Assembly: GCA_017608525.1 (NCBI GenBank)
Contig: JAFCFS010000005.1
Span: forward strand, 1 to 32,389
Origin: Candidatus Woesearchaeota archaeon
GTDB taxonomy: Archaea; Nanobdellota; Nanobdellia; SCGC-AAA011-G17; GW2011-AR17
DNA length: 32,389 bases
Direction: 5' to 3'
Of the stretch, positions 16,942-26,791 are shown piece by piece. The position numbers and the translations under genes are program-made. The notes below the pieces were generated by a model. It did not search any database and was not told the origin of the DNA. It worked only from the letters and a program-made list of their open reading frames with translations. Position 1 is the stretch's first letter. Every line of letters starts with the position of its first letter.

Positions 16942-19025
16942 TTTTTTTCAACAAGTCTAGCCTTTTCGATTATTAATTCGGCAACATACTTAGATTCCTC
17001 TTTAATTTTACTTTTAACAATTTCGATTCTCTTTTTAAATATTGGGCCATCAAGAACGAGGGTTTCAGCCTCTCCTCCTTCGAATGCAACATTAATACCG
17101 ATCTTTTTATTTAATTCTACCAATTTGTCAACATCCTTTTGGGTTATTATTCTGTTTAGCCAATTTTTATCCAAGCCTTCGGAAGAAATTTTTGTTATAA
17201 TAAACTTAAAACCATTTGCAATAATTTCCCTCATTTCCAGTTCTTGATTCATATGCCACAATGGCGAAAAAGTCTTTAATCCAAGCGAATCTGCAATCTT
17301 TTCTATTCTACTCCTTTGATAATTGGAAAAGACTGCGCCTGTTATCACCCCTTCTATACCATATTTCTCCTTGGCAAATTTTAAAGCATTTTTTAAATCT
17401 TTTAGTTCCTCCTCTTTTTTCCCTTCTGTTTCAAACTCAATCAACGGAATTCCAATAGCTTTAGATTGCAATTTAACCATGTCTACTGAAGGTGTATGAA
17501 ACATAAAAGATTCTGGATTTTTGCTTTTTATCGTTATCATGCATGTAATCTCATAATTTTGTTTTTCCATTACATACATTGCATAAATGCTATCTTTTCC
17601 AGAACTAATAAGAGCCCCCAATTTTAAATTTCTCTTCGGATAAAAATTTCTTAAATAACTCGATATTGTGTTAAAGCCAGACCTTTTTGCTAACCTTTTA
17701 ATCCCTTTGTGAAAATTTGAACCATATTGTGCAGCCCTTTTCTTCCTCATTGCGATTTCTCTGTTTAAACCTAAAGAAATTGCAGCTTCTCTAAGTATTA
17801 ATTTTTCTTTGCCATTATGTATTTTGTATTTACTTGGTATTTTTAAAGAGAAAGAAACCAATTCTTTATCCAGAAAAGGCAATCTTATTTCAAGATTATT
17901 GTGCATGGATATTACATCATCTCTGTAGGTGTCTCTTTCATACATTTTTAGAAGTCCAGAGACGCATTCTAAATTGACATTTGCAGATTTTTTATGCCTT
18001 TCGTAACCTCCAAATATTTCTTCACTCCCTAACCCAGAAAATACAACTTTACATCCATCCTTTTTTGCAGCCTCACAAGCAGCATAAAGTGTTATTGCAA
18101 CCCCAACTTTTGTAACATTTGTGTCCTCTATAAGCGGAACTATTTTTTTTAAATATTTTTCAATCTGATCTTCCTTTATTTTTACAATTTTTAGAGGAAC
18201 GTCAAGCAATTTTGCCGACATAATAGAGTACTTTAAATCTTCAGCTTCTTTCATATTTTCCCCTTCAAATATGGAAGTATAACATGTAAATTTTAAACCC
18301 ATGTTTTTAAGCAATAGCGCAATTATGCTAGAATCTATTCCTCCAGAAAAAAGCAATCCAAATTTTCTTTCCGGAACCCTTTTTTTTATCGCGTCTTTAA
18401 TTAAAACTATTAGCTTATTAATTATCTCCTTTTTTGGCAGTTTAATTTCCGGTTTTATTTTGAAAAATTCCCTTTCTATAAACTCTATTTTTTTATTTTT
18501 CATATTATAAATTAAAATCTTTCTGGGGTTCAACTCTACTGGATTATTTGCTCCCATTTTTTCCAAAGCTTTCTTTTCCGAAGCAAACATAAACTCATCT
18601 GAGCAACAAAACCAAAGTGGCTTAACTCCAATTAAATCTCTTGCAAGAACCACTTTATCTTTTTCTATGTAAGCAAAAGCATATACACCATCAAGTTCAT
18701 CGAGAATATACTTAACCTTTTCTATACCAAATTTTTCAAATAAAATCGAAATCAGATGCGAATCGTTCTTTGGCTTAAGAGAATATTTTTTTGCTAATCT
18801 TTTCCAGTTATAAATTGCGCAATTTGACACTAATATTCCATTTTTTTTGTTAATAATTGGTTGAGGCGCTTTCCCTACAATCGAATGTAAGCAATGTCCG
18901 ACAGTAAATCCTTTTTCTGAATAATAATTTTCAGCATCTTTTCCTCTATATCTTATAACACTTAGGCCTAATTTGGCTAATTTTTTGGATTCTTTTTTAT
19001 TAAAAACTCCAATTATTCCGCACAT
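16938..19025 (-). CDS. Fusion: AsnB-like glutamine amidotransferase/asparagine synthetase + Dph6-like diphthine-ammonia ligase
   Basis: aa 1-~467 MCGIIGVFNKK...LLFSGGIDSSIIALLL...FSGLGSEEIFGGYERHK...LEIRLPFLD; aa ~468-695 LGALISSGKDSIYAMYVM...GVITGAVFSNYQRSRIEKIADSLGLKTFSPLW...NVAFEGGEAETLVLDGPIF (Dph6 signature). Confidence 0.9.
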   Translation of the reverse strand: MCGIIGVFNKKESKKLAKLGLSVIRYRGKDAENYYSEKGFTVGHCLHSIVGKAPQPIINKKNGILVSNCAIYNWKRLAKKYSLKPKNDSHLISILFEKFGIEKVKYILDELDGVYAFAYIEKDKVVLARDLIGVKPLWFCCSDEFMFASEKKALEKMGANNPVELNPRKILIYNMKNKKIEFIEREFFKIKPEIKLPKKEIINKLIVLIKDAIKKRVPERKFGLLFSGGIDSSIIALLLKNMGLKFTCYTSIFEGENMKEAEDLKYSIMSAKLLDVPLKIVKIKEDQIEKYLKKIVPLIEDTNVTKVGVAITLYAACEAAKKDGCKVVFSGLGSEEIFGGYERHKKSANVNLECVSGLLKMYERDTYRDDVISMHNNLEIRLPFLDKELVSFSLKIPSKYKIHNGKEKLILREAAISLGLNREIAMRKKRAAQYGSNFHKGIKRLAKRSGFNTISSYLRNFYPKRNLKLGALISSGKDSIYAMYVMEKQNYEITCMITIKSKNPESFMFHTPSVDMVKLQSKAIGIPLIEFETEGKKEEELKDLKNALKFAKEKYGIEGVITGAVFSNYQRSRIEKIADSLGLKTFSPLWHMNQELEMREIIANGFKFIITKISSEGLDKNWLNRIITQKDVDKLVELNKKIGINVAFEGGEAETLVLDGPIFKKRIEIVKSKIKEESKYVAELIIEKARLVEKN

Positions 19026-19029
19026 AGAA

Positions 19030-19236
19030 TTACGCTTTTTTGAACTTTGCTATGTCATCAATCAAATCGACATGACCTAGAAACAAAGCTCTGCAGCAAT
19101 ACCTTTCAAGGCCCAATTCATCAAGCACTTTTTTTCTATCTTCGCCTTTAGAAATTCTTTTTTTATACTCTTCCCATAAATGTCCTACGGGTTTTCCACA
19201 ACTCATACACCTAATTGGAATCATCATTTTCCTCAC
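19030..19236 (-). CDS. rpoN: DNA-directed RNA polymerase subunit N (Rpo10)
   Basis: MIPIRCMSCGKPVGHLWEEY...ELGLERYCCRALFLGHVDLID. Confidence 0.96.
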   Translation of the reverse strand: MRKMMIPIRCMSCGKPVGHLWEEYKKRISKGEDRKKVLDELGLERYCCRALFLGHVDLIDDIAKFKKA

Positions 19237-19641
19237 CTACCTGTAGCTTTTTTGCCTCTTCTTTCTTGGTTTAGAATCGTTTGGTTTATGGGGTTCGTTT
19301 CTCCTTACATCAGCTACCAAAAGATGCCTATCATACTCCAAAAAGTTTTGTTTAAGCTCCTTACTCTTTGTAAATTCGACCAATGCTTTAGCTATCGCAA
19401 GTCTTATAGCTTCTGCTTGACTCTGCCATCCTCCACCAAAAACGTTTACCTTTATATCTACATTTTTTACAATATCCCCGGCAATTATTAATGGCTCTTT
19501 TATTTTCATTCTTGCTATCTCAGGCTCGTAAATTTCCAAAGGAATTTTATTTATTCTTATTTTACCACTACCTTTTTTGATTACAGCTCTAGCTATCGCC
19601 CTTTTCCTTTTTCCTGTTGTTATTGTATTGTTATTTTTCAT
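19237..19641 (-). CDS. rps9: Small ribosomal subunit protein uS9
   Basis: [24 protein letters not shown]...[21 protein letters not shown]...[13 protein letters not shown]. Confidence 0.97.
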   Translation of the reverse strand: MKNNNTITTGKRKRAIARAVIKKGSGKIRINKIPLEIYEPEIARMKIKEPLIIAGDIVKNVDIKVNVFGGGWQSQAEAIRLAIAKALVEFTKSKELKQNFLEYDRHLLVADVRRNEPHKPNDSKPRKKRQKSYR

Positions 19642-20054
19642 TTTGCACCTAGATGTTTTGAAAGTTCCCCTATTGTTATGTATTTCAATGTTGGAAGTTT
19701 TGAAACATGGGCACTTTTTAAAGTTTCTGCTTTTTTTCCTTCCAAATTTTTAGGTACTCCAATATAGCATTTAATCCTTTTAAAAGCCTCTTTTCCTCTT
19801 TCTTTTTTATAGGGCAACATTCCTCTTATTATCCTTCTTACCAATATGTCTGCTTTTCTTGGGTAATATGGTCCATGATGCGGATCGCCAATCTCTCTTC
19901 TCTTTTCGAATTTTTTAAGTATATTTTCTTTTCTGCCGCTTATTATTGCTTTTTCAGAGTTTATTATGTGCACTTCTTCCCCCAATAATGCCTTTTTAGC
20001 TACATAACTAGCAAGTCTTCCTACGATTAAGTTTGTTGCATCAATTATTATCAT
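19638..20054 (-). CDS. rpl13: Large ribosomal subunit protein uL13
   Basis: [38 protein letters not shown]...[26 protein letters not shown]. Confidence 0.97.
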   Translation of the reverse strand: MIIIDATNLIVGRLASYVAKKALLGEEVHIINSEKAIISGRKENILKKFEKRREIGDPHHGPYYPRKADILVRRIIRGMLPYKKERGKEAFKRIKCYIGVPKNLEGKKAETLKSAHVSKLPTLKYITIGELSKHLGAK

Positions 20055-20055
20055 T

Positions 20056-20415
20056 TTAACCTATTAGCTTTATATTTTTTCCTTCTGGATTTTTTTCTAT
20101 TAGTTCTTCAATTGTTATGGCCTTCCCAATTTTATTTATCTTTTCCATCGCATTTTTTGAAAACTCCAAAGCTGCAACAACCACTTTATGATCTAATTCA
20201 CCAACACTAAGAACTTTTCCAGGAACAACGACAGTTTCGTTTTCTTTTGTATGTTTATTAATTCTTATAATATTAACCTCTCTTCTTTTTCTTCTTGGTC
20301 TCAAAAATTCCTCCATTAATCTTTTCCATAATTTGACCTTCTTCTTTCTGTATAATTTTTCCAATTTCGAAATTAATTTCCTCGTTCTTAAGTTTGTTGG
20401 TCCTGTTTTTCTCAT
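20056..20415 (-). CDS. rpl18e: Large ribosomal subunit protein eL18
   Basis: MRKTGPTNLRTRKLISKLEKLYRKKKVKLWKRL...VVPGKVLSVGELDHKVVVAALEFS; start at 20415, because the longer ORF start lies in the tRNA gene. Confidence 0.95.
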   Translation of the reverse strand: MRKTGPTNLRTRKLISKLEKLYRKKKVKLWKRLMEEFLRPRRKRREVNIIRINKHTKENETVVVPGKVLSVGELDHKVVVAALEFSKNAMEKINKIGKAITIEELIEKNPEGKNIKLIG

Positions 20416-20421
20416 TTTAAA

Positions 20422-20510
20422 TGGTGCGGGGGACGCGATTTGAACGCGCGCACCCACTAAGGGACAAGGCCCTCAACCTTGCGCATTTGACCAGGCTCTG
20501 CCACCCCCGC
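20422..20510 (-). tRNA. tRNA-Leu (anticodon GAG), genomically encoded CCA
   Basis: GCGGGGG acceptor with CCCCCGC, anticodon stem CAAGG-TTGAGGG-CCTTG, long variable arm, T-arm GCGCG-TTCAAAT-CGCGT, then ACCA. Confidence 0.95.
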
Positions 20511-21290
20511 TTATTTTTTTAGGCCCTTTATAAGTTGGTCTAAATGATTATTAAATATTTCTATTGCTTTGTTTAAAATGTCTTTCGAACTTAATTGACC
20601 CCACGGTTCGATAATGAAAATAAAGTCCTTATCACTTGGGTTTACTTTTATTGCCCCATTTGGACATGCTTCTTCACATGCCTTACATAATGTACATTCT
20701 ACAATTTTTGTGACTTTAACTTTCTTCTTTTCCAATTTTAGTATTCCCTTTGGGCAGTATTCCACGCATTTACCACTACCTTTACAGTTTTTGATCTCTA
20801 TTTTTGGATAACCATAATAATAGCACCATGCAGGAGAGAATTTAACATGGTCTTTTCCTCTCCCCAAAGTTGCAGTAGCCTCAATTTTTAATCTTTGACC
20901 CTCAAGCAATTTTACTATTGGGGTTTTTGGATATACCGGTTTTATTTTTGGGTCTTTAGGCTTCAAATCTTCAGCGTATACCATGCAAGGACCCTTTTTA
21001 TCTAAAACAAGTGTTGTTTGGCATCTTGGGCAACCCTTTCCTTTGCATTTGCATTCCTCTTTTAGATTGTAGGATTTCAAATCTGTTTTTAAAACCACAA
21101 GCCCAAGTCTGTGTGCTATTATCTCATCATACATTGCAGAGCTGTTTTCTATAAATTTAACAGTATCGATAGCCATAGTTGGAACTTCTTCAACAATATA
21201 ACGTCTTATTGTATTAATATACTGAGGAGTCACGCCCTTTACCAAAAATATGTCCTTTCCTTTTTCTTTCTTCAGAAGTTTTATTTCCAT
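20511..21290 (-). CDS. rpoD: DNA-directed RNA polymerase subunit D (Rpo3) with ferredoxin-like Fe-S insertion
   Basis: YINTIRRYIVEEVPTMAIDTVKFIENSSAMYDEIIAHRLGLVVL; CKCKGKGCPRC; CKGSGKCVEYCP and CTLCKACEEACP. Confidence 0.96.
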   Translation of the reverse strand: MEIKLLKKEKGKDIFLVKGVTPQYINTIRRYIVEEVPTMAIDTVKFIENSSAMYDEIIAHRLGLVVLKTDLKSYNLKEECKCKGKGCPRCQTTLVLDKKGPCMVYAEDLKPKDPKIKPVYPKTPIVKLLEGQRLKIEATATLGRGKDHVKFSPAWCYYYGYPKIEIKNCKGSGKCVEYCPKGILKLEKKKVKVTKIVECTLCKACEEACPNGAIKVNPSDKDFIFIIEPWGQLSSKDILNKAIEIFNNHLDQLIKGLKK

Positions 21291-21695
21291 TTAAACCCTC
21301 CTCCCTCTCTTTCCACCTTTTTTTCTGCATCTATCGTGGGGTATTGTTGTTACATCTTCTATTGTTCCGATTTTCAGCCCAACTCTTGCCAAAGCTCTAA
21401 TTGCTGCTTGGCAACCAGGACCTGTATTTGATGGTCCATTATGGCCTCCTGGGGCCCTTACTCTAATATGAATTGCATTGATGCCTTTTTCCATTGCTGC
21501 TTCAGCAGCTATTTTCGCAGCTTGCATTGCGGCTGTTGGACTTGCTTCCAGCCTATCAGCCTTAACGACCATACCACCAGAGCATTTTGAGATTGTTTCA
21601 GATCCAGTGATGTCTGTAATATGAACTACAGTATTGTTATAAGAGCTATAAATATGCGCTACACCCCATCTTAATTTTTTTTCTTGCTTTTTCAT
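21291..21695 (-). CDS. rps11: Small ribosomal subunit protein uS11
   Basis: [32 protein letters not shown]...[26 protein letters not shown]. Confidence 0.97.
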   Translation of the reverse strand: MKKQEKKLRWGVAHIYSSYNNTVVHITDITGSETISKCSGGMVVKADRLEASPTAAMQAAKIAAEAAMEKGINAIHIRVRAPGGHNGPSNTGPGCQAAIRALARVGLKIGTIEDVTTIPHDRCRKKGGKRGRRV

Positions 21696-22237
21696 TCTTT
21701 TTTCACCTCTTTAACTTCTTCTTTTTTGCTAATTCTTATTGGATGCTCCTCATTTGAAAAAGGAGAGTCTGGCTTAAATTTTATCATTTGTTCTTCTCCT
21801 CTTTTAACAAGATAAGATGGGATGTTTACAACCTTGTCACCAACCATTATATGCTCATGAGTTATAAACTGCCTTGCTTGTTTTATACTCCTTGCTAGAC
21901 CAACCCTAACCACTTGCGTTTGTAGTCTTCTTTCCAACAAATCATTTTCTGTCAAAGATAAAACATCGTCCAATTTTGCATCTTTATCTAGCAAACCAAG
22001 TGTATAGAGCTTTGCAAGCAACTGTCTTTTCTCAATTTCTGCTTGCTCGCTTCTCTCAGCAACCAATCTTCTTGCTTGGTATTTAAATCCCTTAAGCTTA
22101 GATGCAATTTTCCATATTTCTTTTTTATTTTTTAAACCGTATTCTTTCATTAAACTTTTTTCTTTCTCAATTCTTTCTTTGTCCCATCTCTTAAAAGGCT
22201 TCGAATACTTTTTCCTTTGTCTTCTTGGATTTCCCAT
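21692..22237 (-). CDS. rps4: Small ribosomal subunit protein uS4
   Basis: [44 protein letters not shown]4 domain [31 protein letters not shown]. Confidence 0.97.
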   Translation of the reverse strand: MGNPRRQRKKYSKPFKRWDKERIEKEKSLMKEYGLKNKKEIWKIASKLKGFKYQARRLVAERSEQAEIEKRQLLAKLYTLGLLDKDAKLDDVLSLTENDLLERRLQTQVVRVGLARSIKQARQFITHEHIMVGDKVVNIPSYLVKRGEEQMIKFKPDSPFSNEEHPIRISKKEEVKEVKKE

Positions 22238-22238
22238 T

Positions 22239-22694
22239 TTATTTCCTCTTTATGCCTTTCTTCATAACTCCCAATGTTCTTCCTTTTCTGAAATGGGATT
22301 TTGTCCTTTGTCCTCTTACAGGTAAGCCGAGAGCATGTCTTATTCCTCTATAGCATTTAATTTTTTTCAATCTTTTAATATCGAATTCTTTTTGTAAATC
22401 TACATCTGATGAAACTAGGTGTTTATCTTCTCCGGTATCATAATCCTTTCTCCTGTTGTATAGCCATTTAGGTATTCCCTTTGGATTCTTAATTAATTTT
22501 TCTATCTCTTCTATTTCTTCTTCACTGAACGTGCCAACCTTTCTCTTTCTATCTATTCCCATTAAATTACATATCGCATTTGCAAAACTGAAGCTTATTC
22601 CTTTTACTTTCTTCAATGCGAGGTAAATCGATTTATTGCCGTCAACGTCGACATCCATTATTCTTACTATTTGCCTAAATTCTTCCTTTTTCAT
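22239..22694 (-). CDS. rps13: Small ribosomal subunit protein uS13
   Basis: FRQIVRIMDVDVDGNKSIYLALKKVKGISFSFANAIC...CYRGIRHALGLPVRGQRTKSHFRKG. Confidence 0.97.
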   Translation of the reverse strand: MKKEEFRQIVRIMDVDVDGNKSIYLALKKVKGISFSFANAICNLMGIDRKRKVGTFSEEEIEEIEKLIKNPKGIPKWLYNRRKDYDTGEDKHLVSSDVDLQKEFDIKRLKKIKCYRGIRHALGLPVRGQRTKSHFRKGRTLGVMKKGIKRK

Positions 22695-23254
22695 TTTACA
22701 AATATACTATACCTATCCTCCTCATTTAATTCTTTTAAAATTCTTTTTACAATTGCTTTTTTTGGATCTATTAAAAGCTTTACCCTTTTCTTTATGTCTT
22801 CAAAATTTTCAAATGGTTTATCCTTCCTTTGTTCAAGTATTTCCCACATCTGTTTTTTTCCAATACCGGGAAGTAACTCTAGTTGGTGCATTCTTGTTGT
22901 TATTGGGCCAGATTCATTGAAAAACTTTACGAATTTTGCTTCATTTTTGTCTACAAGATCGGAAATAACAAATTCCAATTCACCTTTAGCAGTTTCTGTA
23001 AGTTTAGACATAGGTATTCTACCAACTACGTGATGTATTTTTTCTCTTTTTCCTTCTCCAATATAGACTTCTTCTGTTGGTTGGAGTGAAACCCCTTTCT
23101 TCGGAACCAATTCAAGAAGTATAAAGTGCTCCTTCCCGAGAGCCTGAGCAATTGGTGTTTTCTTATGAGTCGGCCTAGTATCAAAAGGATAGCCATTTGG
23201 CAAGAAGTCTAGCACAATCGCGTACTCTTCCTTTATTTCCTTCTTACCATTCAT
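22691..23254 (-). CDS. DUF655 family (OB/HhH) nucleic-acid-binding protein
   Basis: EEYAIVLDFLPNGYPFD...QALGKEHFILLELVPK...VYIGEGKREKIHHVVGRI...TTRMHQLELLPGIGKKQMWEIL; position after rpoF. Confidence 0.88.
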   Translation of the reverse strand: MNGKKEIKEEYAIVLDFLPNGYPFDTRPTHKKTPIAQALGKEHFILLELVPKKGVSLQPTEEVYIGEGKREKIHHVVGRIPMSKLTETAKGELEFVISDLVDKNEAKFVKFFNESGPITTRMHQLELLPGIGKKQMWEILEQRKDKPFENFEDIKKRVKLLIDPKKAIVKRILKELNEEDRYSIFVK

Positions 23255-23598
23255 TTTTTAAATTCTTTCAAGACAGCAAGTATTTTTTTTAGGTCTTCCT
23301 GCTTTATACTCAATGCTTCCTCGCTGAATATCAGTTTTAAACTTTCTAAATCTTTAGGGAATATATCAATTATTTTTACTATTTGTTTTTCTTTTAATCT
23401 TGCAATGTTTAAGTCTTCAATTTTTTTCTTCAGCTCCTTTACTTCTTTTAAACTTAGATTTGCAAAATTTTTTAAATAATCCTTTGTTTTTTTTGCCCTT
23501 GTCGTAAGCTCTGTTCTTTTTTCTATCTCTTCAAGCCTTTTTTTAACTTCTACAAGCGTTATTGGTTTTTCATCGATTATTTCTAACATTTTTCTCAC
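23251..23598 (-). CDS. rpoF: DNA-directed RNA polymerase subunit F (Rpo4)
   Basis: EKPITLVEVKKRLEEIEKRTELTTRAKKTKDYLKNFANLSLKEV...QIVKIIDIFPKDLESLKLIF; adjacent to L21e. Confidence 0.9.
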   Translation of the reverse strand: MRKMLEIIDEKPITLVEVKKRLEEIEKRTELTTRAKKTKDYLKNFANLSLKEVKELKKKIEDLNIARLKEKQIVKIIDIFPKDLESLKLIFSEEALSIKQEDLKKILAVLKEFKK

Positions 23599-23891
23599 CT
23601 TTTTACCGGCTTTAAATGGACAGGGTGGATTATAAGCAGTTTTTCCGTCCTACCATCTTTTATCTTTACTTCATAGCATTCTCCTCTTTTCCCTTCAACA
23701 ATCCCAATTTTTCCAATGAACCTTCTAAATGGCATTCCTTTGTGGACAGAGGGTTCAACTCTTATGTAAACGTTATCTCCTTTATTGAATTCTTGAAGGT
23801 AATCTCTAATGCTTATTTTCCCCTTCTCCCTATATTTTTTCCTATACTTTCTTCTAGTCTTCCTTCTGGCCCCACCTGTCCTTTTTACCAT
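23595..23891 (-). CDS. rpl21e: Large ribosomal subunit protein eL21
   Basis: MVKRTGGARRKTRRKYRKKYREKGKISIRDYLQEFNKGDNVYIRVEPSVHKGMPFRRFIGKIGIVEGKRG. Confidence 0.96.
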   Translation of the reverse strand: MVKRTGGARRKTRRKYRKKYREKGKISIRDYLQEFNKGDNVYIRVEPSVHKGMPFRRFIGKIGIVEGKRGECYEVKIKDGRTEKLLIIHPVHLKPVKR

Positions 23892-23941
23892 TTTTATACC
23901 TTAAAATCTGAAAGATTTATAAAGTTTTTTATTTTTAAAAT

Positions 23942-25087
23942 TTAGAATTCCCTTTCTATCCTAATCAGCTCGTTAATTTTTGCTCTTCTTTCCTTCCCAA
24001 AAATGCCGCATTTAATATACGGAACCCTAAATCCAACAGCAAGGTGTGCTATTGTTGCATCTAGGGTTTCACCACTTCTATGGGAGATTATTGTTTTAAT
24101 TTCTTTCTTCCTTGCAAATTCTATAATCTCTTTAGTTTTGATTAAAGAACCTACTTGGTTTGGTTTAACAATAATTGCATTAACAGAGTTATTCTTGATT
24201 GCTTTTTTTAACAATTTTATATTTGTGCATATTAAATCATCACCACATACGAGACATTTTCTCTTTTCAAAAAAAGAAAACCCTTTAAAATCTTCTTCAT
24301 ATAGTGGATCCTCAACATAAAATAGCTTATACTTTTTTATTGTTTCTTTGATAAAGTTGATCTGTTGCTTTCTATTTAATTTTTTAAATCTTTCAGCAGA
24401 TGAAAAATTTTTATAGAAATAATAACCATTTTTGAAGAAAGAGGTTGCTGCTACATCAACACCAAGTAAAATTTTTCTTCCTGTTTCTTTTTTCACTTCC
24501 TCAATAGTTTTGTTTAGCAATTCAAAAACTTCCAAATTTGAAATATTTGGTGCCCATGCTCCTTCATCCGTTTTTTTCTTAACTTTTAAAACCGTTCCTA
24601 TTTTTTGGTAGAGATAGTCATTTATTGCTGCAGCTTTGTAAAATTTTTTTTCCTTAGCAGCAATAAGAAATTCTTGAATATCTGGAGCATTTCCTTTAAT
24701 ATGTTTGCCTCCACCGACACAATTTCCTAAGGGAGTTGGCATTTTTTTCCTACCCTTTAACAAAAATCTCCATACTTCACCATCTGACATTGCCTTGAGA
24801 AGTGCGAATTCTAAAGCTATAACAGGATTACCCCCAAGAATTTTGAGCAAATTTTCAACTTTTGCCAAATCTTCAAATTCTTCAAAATCGATTTTTTTAA
24901 TTTCACTATATTTATTCAAATAGTTTACAGCATACTCAACATTTTTTTTAAATGCAATAACTTCGTGCTTTCCTTTAGAAGCTCCCGATGGTGCAGATGC
25001 TTTATATTTTTTGTTAATAATAACTTCGATTGTGTCCTCTCCTCTAGAATTTTTAATTTTTCTTGCTTTAAGGCTTTTAACTCTCAT
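23942..25087 (-). CDS. eno: Enolase (short, divergent)
   Basis: SAPSGASKGKHE, GGGKHIKGNAPDIQEFLIAA, LLGVDVAATSFF, YVEDPLYEEDF, CGDDLICTN, IIVKPNQVGSL, ISHRSGET, KINELIRIE. Confidence 0.9.
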   Translation of the reverse strand: MRVKSLKARKIKNSRGEDTIEVIINKKYKASAPSGASKGKHEVIAFKKNVEYAVNYLNKYSEIKKIDFEEFEDLAKVENLLKILGGNPVIALEFALLKAMSDGEVWRFLLKGRKKMPTPLGNCVGGGKHIKGNAPDIQEFLIAAKEKKFYKAAAINDYLYQKIGTVLKVKKKTDEGAWAPNISNLEVFELLNKTIEEVKKETGRKILLGVDVAATSFFKNGYYFYKNFSSAERFKKLNRKQQINFIKETIKKYKLFYVEDPLYEEDFKGFSFFEKRKCLVCGDDLICTNIKLLKKAIKNNSVNAIIVKPNQVGSLIKTKEIIEFARKKEIKTIISHRSGETLDATIAHLAVGFRVPYIKCGIFGKERRAKINELIRIEREF

Positions 25088-25128
25088 AAAAAGTTTGATG
25101 TTTTTAGCTCTTATAAAATTTTTGAGAA

Positions 25129-25329
25129 TTACTCTTTTGGTGGAAGTGGCCTCTTTACCGTTAACGGAATCACTTCAGCTTCAAGTTCTTTTTTAGCTAT
25201 AGAAATTGGATCGTACCTTATTGTTTCTAAATCTTTCTTACTTAACTTCAGGAAAATCGGAGCGCCCATTGCTATTTGCAATGCTCTTGCCCCAATAATC
25301 CTTGCCCTTTCATATTTTGTGAGTTTCAT
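25129..25329 (-). CDS. rpoK: DNA-directed RNA polymerase subunit K (Rpo6)
   Basis: [25 protein letters not shown]...[24 protein letters not shown]. Confidence 0.95.
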   Translation of the reverse strand: MKLTKYERARIIGARALQIAMGAPIFLKLSKKDLETIRYDPISIAKKELEAEVIPLTVKRPLPPKE

Positions 25330-26093
25330 TTTAGTAAGGACCTCAATTCTTTTGCTTTTTCATATGCAATTTTGAGCATTTCGTCAAAATCTTTATCACT
25401 TATCGGACCTTTCCCTCCTTTCTGAATTGCACATATTTTGCCATCTTCTCTTATTGCAACAGTTAATCTTGCATTAATCATTTTCTCTTCCTCATGCGTT
25501 GGATCAATTACGTATTTATTATGTATCTTGTATACAGTGCACTCGATTGGTAGAAAATTTAATTTTAGATTTTCCTTTCTGGTTTTGTAATCTACTTTAT
25601 CTTCTACAAGTGCAGGAAATCTGGCATTTTTTAGAGCAGCAATTGCAGCGAGATAAGATGCATCTAGCAAATTACCCCCGTCATTAATTGGGTAAATATC
25701 TATAAATATTAGCCATATTTTTTCGCCTTCTTTTATACATAAACTTTTGAAATCTATCGCTCTTGATTCTCTAATTCCTCTATCAATAACTCTGGCTATT
25801 TCGATTGCATCAATGCCGGGAGGTCCAATTTCGAATTCTGATGAAGCAAGAGGAGTAAGTTCAACATTGACAACAATTGTTCCTTCATCAGGTGTGTCTG
25901 GAAATGGTTCTCCTACTTCAAATTTAACTCCTGCAACTACTTCTGTTTCTCCAATTTTAACTCTGGCGCTTCCTTCTGCATTCTTCTCGCTAACATTGTA
26001 CTCTATTTTTATGTCTCTGTAATCAAGCAAATTTCTTCCGTCAAATCTTTTGTTTGAATTTATGAGTGAAATAATATAATCTCTCGTTATCAT
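25326..26093 (-). CDS. rrp42: Exosome complex subunit Rrp42
   Basis: [58 protein letters not shown]. Confidence 0.96.
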   Translation of the reverse strand: MITRDYIISLINSNKRFDGRNLLDYRDIKIEYNVSEKNAEGSARVKIGETEVVAGVKFEVGEPFPDTPDEGTIVVNVELTPLASSEFEIGPPGIDAIEIARVIDRGIRESRAIDFKSLCIKEGEKIWLIFIDIYPINDGGNLLDASYLAAIAALKNARFPALVEDKVDYKTRKENLKLNFLPIECTVYKIHNKYVIDPTHEEEKMINARLTVAIREDGKICAIQKGGKGPISDKDFDEMLKIAYEKAKELRSLLK

Positions 26094-26791
26094 TTTACCT
26101 CCTTTTCATACCTTTCTTTTAGGGCTCTTTTTTGAATTTCATATATTTCTAAACATTTTCTCTTCGCTAATGAGATTGCCTCTTTTAACTGCTCTCTTGT
26201 TACAATTCCATCTGCTTGTAATAAAGTTATTTCACCAGTTCTTGGTATTATTGCTATTGGAATATCTACAGCATCCTCTTGAGCTTCTTCTTCATAATTT
26301 AAGTCCACAACAATTTTACCACCTACTAAACCACAACTTACAGCAGCAACTAGATCTTTCATTTTAAATCCAGCATCAGCTAATGCCATCGATGCAGCAC
26401 AAATACCAGCACATCTTGTACCTGCATCAGTTTGCAAGAGCTCTATAAAAACGTCTACAGTGGTTCTTGGAAATTCAGTTAAGTCCAGTACAGGAAGAAT
26501 AGCTTTTTCTGTTACAAGTCCTATCTCTCTTGATCTTCTTGATGGCCCAGGTTTTACTCTTTCTCCACTTCCAGAAAATGCCATCATATTGTAAAAACAC
26601 CTTAATGTTCCAGAAGATATGTCTTGTAAGTGTCTTGGATGCAATTCCCTTGGGCCATAAACAGCTGCCAAAGCTATTGTTTTTCCTATTTGAAACATTG
26701 CACTTCCAACTGCATTCTTTACAATCCCAACCTTAGCTTTCATTGGCCTCAATTCGTCAAATGCCCTTCCATCAAATCTTTTTTCATACAT
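26090..26791 (-). CDS. rrp41: Exosome complex catalytic subunit Rrp41
   Basis: RFDGRAFDELRPMKAKVGIVKNAVGSAMFQIGKTIALAAVYGPRELHPRHLQ...RSREIGLVTEKAILPVLDLTEFPRTTVDVFIELLQTDAGTR. Confidence 0.97.
   Translation of the reverse strand: MYEKRFDGRAFDELRPMKAKVGIVKNAVGSAMFQIGKTIALAAVYGPRELHPRHLQDISSGTLRCFYNMMAFSGSGERVKPGPSRRSREIGLVTEKAILPVLDLTEFPRTTVDVFIELLQTDAGTRCAGICAASMALADAGFKMKDLVAAVSCGLVGGKIVVDLNYEEEAQEDAVDIPIAIIPRTGEITLLQADGIVTREQLKEAISLAKRKCLEIYEIQKRALKERYEKEVK

Noticed and set aside
20416-20457. Upstream L18e start (MGARVQIASPAPFK-)
   Set aside because: These codons are the 3' half of tRNA-Leu; L18e homology begins at MRKTGPTN.
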